From Candidatus Kuenenia stuttgartensis (GTDB lineage: Bacteria > Gemmatimonadota > Gemmatimonadetes > Gemmatimonadales > Gemmatimonadaceae): a stretch of DNA of 37,084 nucleotides. The notes beneath the pieces were generated by a model. It saw nothing but the letters and a program-made list of their open reading frames with translations. It made no database searches and had not been told where the DNA came from. The stretch spans positions 1 to 37,084 of the forward strand of contig CALQGY020000024.1 in assembly GCA_943330235.2 (NCBI GenBank). Direction: 5' to 3'. Positions 7,889 through 15,389 of the stretch are shown here, in pieces (the stretch's first letter is position 1; each line of letters starts with the position of its first letter). Position numbers and translations under genes: made by a program.

Positions 7889-9052
7889 CTACTTCACATA
7901 CTCCCGCAGCTTGAGCAACCGCTCGCCGGCGGCATGCAGCGTCTCGTCCTTCTTGGCGAAGTGGAGCCGCAGGTAATTGTTGACCGGCTCGCGGAAGAAG
8001 CTTGACCCTGCCACACCGGCAACGCCGATGGTCTTGATGAAGAAGTCGGACGCTTCACCGTCGGTCGCGAACCCCAACGGCGACACATCGACCATGACGT
8101 AGTACGCGCCCTGCGGCTCGGTGTACGACAGCCCGGACTGCTTGAGATATCCCAGGAAGAGCTCGCGCTGCTGCGTGTAGAAGCGCCGCACGCCCTCGTA
8201 ATATTCGTCGGGGAACTCGAGCGCCGTGACCGCCGCTTCCTGCAGCGGGGCGGCTGCGCCAATGGTGAGATAGTCGTGCACCTTGCGCGCGCCACGAATG
8301 ACTTCCGGCGAGGCCTGCACGTAGCCAATGCGCCACCCCGTAATGGAGTAGGTCTTCGACAGCGAGTTGGTCACGATGGTGCGCTCGAACGCGCCCGGCA
8401 GCGCATGCATGTAGCAGTGCTCATGCGGCGCATGCACCATGTGCTCGTACGGCTCGTCCGTGATGATGAACGCATCGTACTTCTCGGCCAGCGCCAGAAT
8501 CACCATCAACTCCGCGCGCGTGAACACCTTGCCGGTGGGATTGCCGGGGTTGCACAGCACGATGGCTTTGGCCCCCTGCGCGAAGGCCCGCTCCAACTCC
8601 ACGGGATCAAACGCGAAATCGGGCGGCCGGAGCGGCACCCAAATAGCCTCGGCCCCCGACAGCACCGTGTCCGCGTAGTAGTTCTCGTAATACGGCGAGA
8701 AGATGATGACTTTGTCGCCCGGGCTGCAGACGGTCATCATGGCGACCATCATCGCTTCGGTGCCGCCGCAGGTGACCACGAGATGCTCATCCGGATCAAT
8801 GGGCACGCCCGCGCAACGCGTGATCTTCCGAGCCAGCGCGTCGCGGAAGCGCTGCGAGCCCCAAGTCACAGCGTACTGGTGGAACGCGGGCTGATGGGCC
8901 ACGCGCTCGAGCGCATCCAGCAGCAGGGCCGGCGGCGCGAAATCGGGAAACCCCTGGGCCAGATTGATGGCGCCATACTGGTTGGCCGTGCGCGTCGTGT
9001 TGCGGATGACGGATTCGGAGAGCGTCGAGAGACGACTGGAGATGCTAGGCAT
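7889..9052 (-). CDS. Class I/II PLP-dependent aminotransferase
   Basis: A 387-residue cytoplasmic fold-type I aminotransferase (AAT_I). The PLP lysine is K233 in NSLSKTYSITGWRIG. Other PLP contacts are visible: N171 (NPGNPTG), D199 and Y202 (ITDEPYEH) and R241. The carboxylate-binding arginine lies near the C-terminus in NNYLRLHF. The sequence style (NLAQGFPDFAPP at the N-terminus, YENYYADTVLSGA) resembles kynurenine, methionine or glutamine-phenylpyruvate aminotransferases (YbdL/KAT group) rather than AspC. The exact substrate cannot be decided. The ATG at 9052 has only a weak GCGGG upstream. It is divergent from the TauE/SafE exporter, with 71 bases between starts. Confidence 0.9.
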   Translation of the reverse strand: MPSISSRLSTLSESVIRNTTRTANQYGAINLAQGFPDFAPPALLLDALERVAHQPAFHQYAVTWGSQRFRDALARKITRCAGVPIDPDEHLVVTCGGTEAMMVAMMTVCSPGDKVIIFSPYYENYYADTVLSGAEAIWVPLRPPDFAFDPVELERAFAQGAKAIVLCNPGNPTGKVFTRAELMVILALAEKYDAFIITDEPYEHMVHAPHEHCYMHALPGAFERTIVTNSLSKTYSITGWRIGYVQASPEVIRGARKVHDYLTIGAAAPLQEAAVTALEFPDEYYEGVRRFYTQQRELFLGYLKQSGLSYTEPQGAYYVMVDVSPLGFATDGEASDFFIKTIGVAGVAGSSFFREPVNNYLRLHFAKKDETLHAAGERLLKLREYVK

Positions 9053-9123
9053 ACCCGCGAATATGCCACGCGGAACAGTCTGCTGCTACCGCCACGCCGT
9101 GTGGGAGGCCATCGTTCGTCATC

Positions 9124-9915
9124 ATGGTCGTCACCTCGCCTTCTCTGCTGCAGCTCTCTGCCATCGCGCTGGTCAGCGCGATCGGTGGCGCCATCAATTC
9201 CATTGCTGGTGGCGGCACGCTGCTCACCTTCCCCGCGTTGCTGGGACTCGGCGTGCCCGCCATTGCCGCCAACGCGACCAGCACCGTCGCACTCTGGCCC
9301 GGCAGCTTCGGCAGTCTGTGGGGCTATCGGCGCGAGCTGGTGGGGATGCAGCGCTGGGCCGCGCGGCTGGCGGTACCCAGTTTCGTCGGTGGCTTGCTGG
9401 GCGCCACGCTGCTGCTGGTGACGCCGGAAGCACGCTTCCGTGCGCTGGTGCCGTGGCTGGTGCTGGGGGCGACGCTGCTCTTCGGCATCCAGGGATTCGT
9501 CATGCGCTGGCTGCGAAGCCGCCTCGCCGTCGCGGCCGGTCCGCCGCTGGAGCGGCCACGCAATCCGTCGCTCGCGATGCTCGCGTTGCAATTCGGGGTG
9601 GGCATCTACGGCGGCTACTTCGGCGCCGGCGCCGGCATTCTCATGCTCGCCGTCTTCGGTCTCATGGGACTCACCAATATCCACCAGATGAACGGCCTCA
9701 AGAACATCAACGGGCTGTTCTTCAACGGCATCGCGTCCATCACGTTCGCCATCATGGGCCTCGTGAACTGGCCCATCGCGATGGTGATGGCCGTCGGATC
9801 CGCAGCAGGGGGCTACGCCATGTCGGGGCTCGCACAGCGTGTCCCGCAGGGGTGGGTACGCCACGCGGTGACGGTCATCGGATTGGTGAACGCCATTTGG
9901 CTGTTCGCCAAGTAG
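9124..9915 (+). CDS. TauE/SafE (TSUP) family membrane exporter
   Basis: A 263-residue protein of about eight membrane helices in two related halves. The first half carries GGAINSIAGGGTLLTFPALL and the second GIYGGYFGAGAGILMLAVF, the paired Gly-rich signatures of the TSUP (formerly DUF81) family. Members are thought to export sulfite, sulfoacetate or other small anions. The ATG at 9124 is the first in frame. A good GGGAGG lies at 9103-9108, which is 15 bases away and rather far for a Shine-Dalgarno. Substrate unknown. The 148 bases that follow hold only a weak, bulged hairpin just after the stop and the leader of the PAS gene. Confidence 0.88.
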   Translation: MVVTSPSLLQLSAIALVSAIGGAINSIAGGGTLLTFPALLGLGVPAIAANATSTVALWPGSFGSLWGYRRELVGMQRWAARLAVPSFVGGLLGATLLLVTPEARFRALVPWLVLGATLLFGIQGFVMRWLRSRLAVAAGPPLERPRNPSLAMLALQFGVGIYGGYFGAGAGILMLAVFGLMGLTNIHQMNGLKNINGLFFNGIASITFAIMGLVNWPIAMVMAVGSAAGGYAMSGLAQRVPQGWVRHAVTVIGLVNAIWLFAK

Positions 9916-10063
9916 CACACGAGCGTCGGCAATGCGCGTCGTGTCGGGCTGACCGTCAGGCGTTTCCACCACGTGCGTCGGGCATTCCCTGATCGAATGA
10001 GGGAGGCACGAGGACGATACCAATCCACCAAGGACCTTTCGATCATTCCGGTGGAGCCCCTCG

Positions 10064-10594
10064 ATGACAGTTGCCCGCTCACAGATCGTCCTCAGTGGAC
10101 GCGAGCGCTTTTTTCATGAAGACGAGATCATTGTCAGCAAAACGGACCTGACCGGCAAGATTACCTACGCCAACCGGGTGTTCATCAAGGTCTCGGGGTA
10201 CACCGAAGACGAACTGCTCGGCGCGCCGCACAGCCTGATTCGCCATCCGGATATGCCCCGCGCCGTCTTCAAGCTGCTGTGGGATCGCCTCATGACGGGG
10301 CACGAGATCTTTGCCTACGTCAACAACATGGCGCGCAACGGCGATAACTACTGGGTGCTGGCGCACGTCACGCCGTCGTACGACGCCGGCGGCACGATCG
10401 TCGGGTTTCACTCGAACCGACGCGTCCCCGAGCGCAGCAAGATCGCGATCGTTGAAGGCGTCTACGCCGCCCTGCGCGCCGAGGAGCACCGCCACGAGGA
10501 TCGCGTGCGCGCCCTCCAAGCCTCTACTGAGTTGCTCCACGCCACGCTTCAGGCAGCGGGCAAGACCTACGACGAATGGATCTGGACGCTATGA
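10064..10594 (+). CDS. Aer-like PAS-domain sensor protein (no membrane anchor)
   Basis: A 176-residue protein whose residues ~15-125 are a PAS domain closely resembling that of the aerotaxis receptor Aer. The segment [19 protein letters not shown] is followed by [15 protein letters not shown] and [14 protein letters not shown]60, H61 and D63 of RHPDMP match residues needed for FAD binding in E. coli Aer; the Aer tryptophan in the following turn is replaced. FAD binding and oxygen/redox sensing are therefore inferred. The C-terminal ~45 residues are helical. No transmembrane or HAMP segment is present. The ATG has GGAG 7 bases upstream. The next gene starts inside the stop codon (ATGA), so sensor and transducer are translated together. 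Confidence 0.88.
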   Translation: MTVARSQIVLSGRERFFHEDEIIVSKTDLTGKITYANRVFIKVSGYTEDELLGAPHSLIRHPDMPRAVFKLLWDRLMTGHEIFAYVNNMARNGDNYWVLAHVTPSYDAGGTIVGFHSNRRVPERSKIAIVEGVYAALRAEEHRHEDRVRALQASTELLHATLQAAGKTYDEWIWTL

Positions 10595-11808
10595 GCTCCA
10601 CCCCCAACGACGCCGACACCATCGCCGCGCTCCGCGCCGAAGTGGCAGAGTACCGCGCTGGCATCGCGACCGTGTGCGAGGTCGCGCGGCAGGCGGCTGC
10701 CGGCAACCTCGAGCCGCGCATCCTCGGTATTGCGCATGACGGGCCGATGTCCGAGCTCGCGGATTCAATCAATCATCTGCTCGATCTGTCCGACGCGTTC
10801 GCGCGCGAAGCGAGTGCGTCCTTGCAGCATGCCTCCGAGCACAAGTACTACCGCCGCGTGCTGACGCGCGGTCTGCTGGGCACGTACCGGAACGCGGCCT
10901 CGTTGATCAATGCGGCCACCGACCAGATGCAGCAGAACACCGCCGACTTGCGGCGTGCCGAGCAGGCGCGACTGCATCTGGCGGATGCATTTGAGGCGGC
11001 GGTCAAAGTCGTGGTGGATGACGTCGCGCGCGCGGCCACCGAGGCGCGTCATACCGCGATTGGCCTGTCGGGCACCGCCGAGCACACGTCCACGCACAGC
11101 GCACTGGTGGCCAGTGCGGCGGAACAGGCCAGCATCGGCGTGGACGCCGTGGCCACCGCCGCCGAAGAGATCACCGCGACCATCGGGGAAATCGAGCGAC
11201 AGGCGCTCGAGACCCGTCACATCTCTAACGAGGCCGTCAACGCCGCGGCGCGCACGAATACCACCGTGGTCGGCCTCACCGCCGCGTCGAACCGCATCTC
11301 GCACGTGGTCAAACTCATCAACGACATCTCCAGCCAGACGCGCCTCCTGGCGCTGAATGCCACCATTGAAGCGGCGCGGGCGGGAGAAGTCGGCAAGGGA
11401 TTCGCCGTCGTCGCCAATGAGGTGAAAGAACTCGCGACGAAAACCACCGATGCCACGCGCGAAATCGAGGAGCAGGCGCACGCCATCCAGGAGGCGAGCC
11501 AGAATGCGGTGGATGCCATCGGCAACATTCAGGGCACCATCCGCCGCGTGCACGACCTGTCAAGTTCCGTGTCGGACGCCGTGCGCGAGCAGCGCGCCGC
11601 AAACGATGAAATTAACCGCAGCATTCACGGCGCGGCCCTCGGGACCCGTCAGGTCACGGCCGGTATCAATACGGTGTCCACCGCGGTGCACGAAACCAGC
11701 GTCGCAGCCGTCCAAATGCGCGGGGCGGCCGACTCGCTCTCCAGCATGTCCGATCGCTTGCGCCAGGAAGTCGAGCGCTTCCTGCAGACCATCCGTACGG
11801 GTCGGTAG
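10591..11808 (+). CDS. Soluble methyl-accepting chemotaxis protein, partner of the PAS protein
   Basis: A 405-residue chemotaxis transducer with no transmembrane segment. Residues ~20-115 look like a HAMP-like helical region ([10 protein letters not shown], then [23 protein letters not shown]). Residues ~135-400 form the signalling coiled coil. Its hairpin tip, which contacts CheA and CheW, is at ~246-271 ([21 protein letters not shown], followed by [16 protein letters not shown]). No CheR-docking pentapeptide ends the protein. I start at the ATG at 10591, which overlaps the stop of the PAS gene as ATGA. An in-frame ATG at 10576 would overlap more and lacks advantage. Sensor and transducer are fused in Aer but are separate proteins here. 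Output genes cheA/cheW are not in the window. Confidence 0.92.
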   Translation: MSSTPNDADTIAALRAEVAEYRAGIATVCEVARQAAAGNLEPRILGIAHDGPMSELADSINHLLDLSDAFAREASASLQHASEHKYYRRVLTRGLLGTYRNAASLINAATDQMQQNTADLRRAEQARLHLADAFEAAVKVVVDDVARAATEARHTAIGLSGTAEHTSTHSALVASAAEQASIGVDAVATAAEEITATIGEIERQALETRHISNEAVNAAARTNTTVVGLTAASNRISHVVKLINDISSQTRLLALNATIEAARAGEVGKGFAVVANEVKELATKTTDATREIEEQAHAIQEASQNAVDAIGNIQGTIRRVHDLSSSVSDAVREQRAANDEINRSIHGAALGTRQVTAGINTVSTAVHETSVAAVQMRGAADSLSSMSDRLRQEVERFLQTIRTGR

Positions 11809-12014
11809 CGCGCCATGCCCGTGTGCGCCGTAGGGCGGCATCGCCAGCATCTCCCTGCGAGTCTCTGCCGCTCAGCGCGGCAACGTCAGACCACCGCGAC
11901 ATTCGTGCACGTGGCTCCGTCACGGTCGCCGAGACCGCATATTGGAAGCGCGGAGGTTCCGGCGCGTCCCACGAATTACCCGACTCCCGCGTAAGGCTCT
12001 CTGTACGTGCGCGC

Positions 12015-12037
12015 CGCGCAGCGGTTATCGCTGCGCG
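12015..12037 (+). other. Leader hairpin upstream of the M14 peptidase gene
   Basis: A perfect 9-bp stem (12015-12023 with 12029-12037) with a GTTAT loop, 20 bases before the AGGAGG ribosome binding site. It may end MCP transcription or shape the peptidase leader; there is no T-run. I saw nothing else defined in 11809-12067. Confidence 0.35.
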
Positions 12038-12067
12038 TGGATCCCTATTCATCATGCAGGAGGCAGA

Positions 12068-15000
12068 ATGTCGCACATAAGCAGGACAGTGCGTCGGCTC
12101 GTCGTGTCCGCGCTGGCCACCACCGCAGTGCTGGGTGCGGTACCCGCGCTGTCGGCGCAAACCGCGCAACGCGTCGATGAGGAGTACACAAGGCTCATCA
12201 AGCAGTACCTCACCGACCCGCGCATTTCCACCGATCTGGTGGATCATCTGCCGTATTCGGACAAGGTCCCCACCACGCTCAAGTTCCCGGGGATCAGCCG
12301 CATTGTCGGCACGCCGGGATATCTCACGCACTCGGGTGACATCAATCGGTATTTGAAGGCCGTCGCCGATGCCGCGCCCACGCGCGCGAAGTTCTGGACG
12401 ATCGGCAAGTCGGAAGAAGGGCGCGACATGGTCGTGCTGGCGATCGCCGATGAGGAGACCATCAAGAACCTGGACACGTACAAGGGCTACCTCAACGAGC
12501 TCGCCGATCCGCGCAAGACCACGGAGCAGCGCGCCAAACAGCTCTTCGGCATCGCCAAGCCGGTGTACTACCTCACCAGCGGCATTCACTCCACCGAAAC
12601 GGGTGGACCGGAAATGCTGATGGAGCTGGCCTATCGGCTCGTGGTGGACGACGGCACGATGATCAGCGGCATCCGCAAGAACGTGTTGACGCTGATCACG
12701 CCGGTGATCGAGCCGGATGGTCGCGACAAAATTGTGGACGGTGCGTGCTACCGGCAGCGCACGGGGCTCAACTTGCCCACGCCGTACTGGGGCAAGTACG
12801 TCGCGCACGACAACAACCGCGACGGCATGGGGCAGTATCTCAAACTCACGCAGAACATGCGCGGGGTCGCGAACGACTGGCACCCCACCATCATGCACGA
12901 CCTGCATGAGGCGCAGACGTTGTTGTACGTGTCCACCGGCACCGGCCCGTATAACGAACAGCTCGATCCGATCACCATCAACGAATGGTGGTGGATGGCC
13001 GAGAACGACGTCATGGAAATGACGAAGCAGGGCGTGCCCGGTGTGTGGACCTACGGGTTCTACGACGGCTGGGTGCCCAACTACATGTTCTTCCTCGTGC
13101 ACTCGCACAACGCCATCGGGCGCTTCTACGAAGTGCAGAGCTACGGCGCCGGCTGTGATGGCGTGACCGGCGCCGCACGTGGCGGTGCGCCGGGTCCGCT
13201 CGCGGCGAATGCCCCGCCCGCCGCTCCCGCGGCCGGTGTCGGTGCGACCGTGGCCGCGGGACGCGGCGCGGGTGGTGATTCGGCCGCCGGTGGTCGCGGT
13301 GGACGTGGCGGCCGTGGCGGCGCCGGTGGCGGCGCCGGTGGTGGCGGTGGTCGTGGCGGCGCCGCGGCAGCCGCGGCGCCCGTGGCCGATACCGCGCTCA
13401 CGCGCATCCTCGGCGGCAGCAACTACAACCAGAGCCGCGAGTGGTTCCGCCCCAACCCCACGCCCAACGACATCAAGTGGGGGTCGCGCGCGAACACGAA
13501 CATCCAGGAATCGGCGGTGCTGTACGCCCTCTGGAATACGGGCAAGGAACGCGACCGCTTCCTCGAGAACTACTGGATCAAGAACAAGAACGCGATCAAG
13601 AAGGGCACGATGGGCCCGGTGAAGGGATGGGTGATCCCCGCCGCGCAGCATTCGAAGGCCAACGCCGCGGAAGCCGTCAATGAGCTCATCGATCAGGGGC
13701 TCGAGTTCCACGTCGCCAACGCCGACATGATGCTCGGCACGACGGCCGTGAAGAAGGGCGATTGGATCGTGCGCGGCGACCAGCCGTTCCGCACCATCGC
13801 CGACATGTACTTCTCGGTGCAGAACTACCCCACCACGAATCCGTCGCCGTACGATGACACCGGGTGGACGTACCAGATGATGCGCAACATCATCCTGCAC
13901 GAGATCAAGGATCCGGCGTTGCTCACGGCGCCCATGACGCCCATCACCAGCCACGTCACCGCGGCCGGTGGCATCACCGGCACGGGCGCGACGGTCATCG
14001 TCGAGCACACCGGCGACAACAACATGGTCGCGCTGCGCTATCGCTTCGCCACCGTGAAGATGTCCGCCGCCGAAGCGTCGTTCGATGCCGCCGGCCACAC
14101 GTTCCCGGCGGGCTCGTTCATCATCGCGAAGGCCGACAAGGCCAAGCTTGATGCGGCGCTGAAGGAGTTCGGTCTCTCCGCGTGGGCCGTCGATGTCGCT
14201 CCCACGGTGAAGTCGCACGATCTCGACATCCCGCGCATCGGCTACATCCACAGCTGGAGCAACACGCAGGACGAAGGCTGGGTGCGCGCGGCGTTTGATT
14301 ACTACAAGGTCCCGTACAGCTACTTCGGCGAGAACGCGGTCCGCAAAATGGGCTCGCTGCGCGCCAAGTTCGACGTGATCATGTGGCCGCACGGTGGCGC
14401 GGTCGGTCAGGGTGCCCCCACCGACGGCAAGCCGATTCCGTACATGCGGTCGGCGGAGTATCCGTCACTCGGCTATCCCGACTCCACCGCGGATACGCGC
14501 GGCGGCCTCGGTGAAGACGGGCTCAAGATGCTCTACGAGTTCGTCCAGCAGGGCGGCACGCTCATCACCGAGGGCGGCACGTCGGCCATCTTCCCGACGT
14601 ACAACCTCACGCCGGGCATCCGTCCGACGGCGGCACCGGGCCTCGTAAACCGCGGCACGATCTTGCGCGGCGTCATCTCTGACATGAGCAGCCCCATCGC
14701 GTACGGCTTCAACGTGAACCAGCTGCCCGTGTACTTCAGCGGCGGCACGCTGCTGGAAGCGGGTGTCCCGCAGGCGCCCAACTCGGCGCCTATCAGCAAG
14801 ACCGACGTGCTGCGTCCGGGCAGTTCCGGCGCATTGGCCGGCACGGCCATCGGCGGCGGCGGCGGCCCCGGCGGCTTCGGCGCGCAGGCCGGCGTGTATC
14901 AGAACACGCAGCCTATGGCCACGTGGGTGGAGCACTCCATCTGGGATCCGATGCAGCAGTGGCCCGCCACGTCAGTCGCCTCGGCGGCCGCCGACGCAGG

Positions 15001-15298
15001 CTTTGGTGGGCGCGGCGGTGGCGCCGCCGGCGCTCCGGTGCAGCGCACCCTCGAGGACATGAAGCCGCGCATCGTCATGTCGTGGCCGGCCAGCACGCGC
15101 GACATGCTCCTGTCCGGCGTGCTCGAAGGCAACGCCAACCTGTCCAACCGTCCCAACATCATCGACTCGCCGCTCGGAAAGGGGCACGTCGTGATGTTCA
15201 CCATCCGTCCGTTCTGGCGGTGGCAGACGCAGGGCACGTTCATTCTGGGCTTCAACTCCATCATGAACTGGAACGATCTCTCGGCGAACGGGAAGTAA
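12068..15298 (+). CDS. Secreted M14-family zinc metallopeptidase with Gly-rich insert
   Basis: A 1076-residue exported carboxypeptidase-like enzyme. The signal peptide is residues 1-31 (ends ALSAQ). Zinc ligands of family M14 are H174 and E177 in GIHSTETGG and H280 in HDLHEA. HDNNRDG (248-254) fits the substrate-binding Asn-Arg motif. Residues ~366-443 are a low-complexity Gly/Ala/Arg insert (runs such as GGRGGRGGRGG), in the middle of the peptidase region. Shorter Gly-rich runs recur near residues 922-942 and 976-990. A C-terminal region with WPHGG and QQGGTLITEGGT resembles a GATase1-like fold, as in other large M14 proteins. The start at 12068 is set by AGGAGG (12058-12063) four bases upstream; the frame stays open further upstream without coding character. 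Role: degradation of peptides outside the cytoplasm. Confidence 0.9.
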   Translation: MSHISRTVRRLVVSALATTAVLGAVPALSAQTAQRVDEEYTRLIKQYLTDPRISTDLVDHLPYSDKVPTTLKFPGISRIVGTPGYLTHSGDINRYLKAVADAAPTRAKFWTIGKSEEGRDMVVLAIADEETIKNLDTYKGYLNELADPRKTTEQRAKQLFGIAKPVYYLTSGIHSTETGGPEMLMELAYRLVVDDGTMISGIRKNVLTLITPVIEPDGRDKIVDGACYRQRTGLNLPTPYWGKYVAHDNNRDGMGQYLKLTQNMRGVANDWHPTIMHDLHEAQTLLYVSTGTGPYNEQLDPITINEWWWMAENDVMEMTKQGVPGVWTYGFYDGWVPNYMFFLVHSHNAIGRFYEVQSYGAGCDGVTGAARGGAPGPLAANAPPAAPAAGVGATVAAGRGAGGDSAAGGRGGRGGRGGAGGGAGGGGGRGGAAAAAAPVADTALTRILGGSNYNQSREWFRPNPTPNDIKWGSRANTNIQESAVLYALWNTGKERDRFLENYWIKNKNAIKKGTMGPVKGWVIPAAQHSKANAAEAVNELIDQGLEFHVANADMMLGTTAVKKGDWIVRGDQPFRTIADMYFSVQNYPTTNPSPYDDTGWTYQMMRNIILHEIKDPALLTAPMTPITSHVTAAGGITGTGATVIVEHTGDNNMVALRYRFATVKMSAAEASFDAAGHTFPAGSFIIAKADKAKLDAALKEFGLSAWAVDVAPTVKSHDLDIPRIGYIHSWSNTQDEGWVRAAFDYYKVPYSYFGENAVRKMGSLRAKFDVIMWPHGGAVGQGAPTDGKPIPYMRSAEYPSLGYPDSTADTRGGLGEDGLKMLYEFVQQGGTLITEGGTSAIFPTYNLTPGIRPTAAPGLVNRGTILRGVISDMSSPIAYGFNVNQLPVYFSGGTLLEAGVPQAPNSAPISKTDVLRPGSSGALAGTAIGGGGGPGGFGAQAGVYQNTQPMATWVEHSIWDPMQQWPATSVASAAADAGFGGRGGGAAGAPVQRTLEDMKPRIVMSWPASTRDMLLSGVLEGNANLSNRPNIIDSPLGKGHVVMFTIRPFWRWQTQGTFILGFNSIMNWNDLSANGK

Positions 15299-15336
15299 CG
15301 CCCGTACGGCACAACGCCCGTACGGCATAACGCCCG
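15297..15336. repeat. 16-bp direct repeat downstream of the M14 gene
   Basis: Two 16-bp units aacgcccgtacggca(c/t) (15297-15312, 15313-15328) plus the first 8 bases of a third, which also begins the terminator arm. The first unit includes the last bases of the TAA stop. Confidence 0.75.
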
Positions 15337-15368
15337 CTCAGACCTGACCGTCTGGGCGGGCGTTGTGC
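15325..15368. terminator. Bidirectional terminator between M14 peptidase and BTAD regulator genes
   Basis: A 19-bp stem (15325-15343 with 15350-15368, two G-U pairs) and a CTGACC loop, 26 bases after the M14 stop and 21 bases before the end of the convergent regulator gene. It is followed by ATGG rather than a T-run. Confidence 0.65.
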
Positions 15369-15389
15369 ATGGCGGTCCCACGTGTGGCG

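Noticed and set aside
8276..9421. 381-codon plus-strand frame across the aminotransferase
   Set aside because: Antisense to the aminotransferase and in the wrong frame over TauE/SafE; no domain is recognisable.
11666..14392. 908-codon open frame on the minus strand across the M14 peptidase
   Set aside because: It is antisense to a clear gene with signal peptide, zinc motifs and Shine-Dalgarno; its translation is Arg/His/Gly-rich without recognisable domains, as expected for a shadow frame in high-GC DNA.
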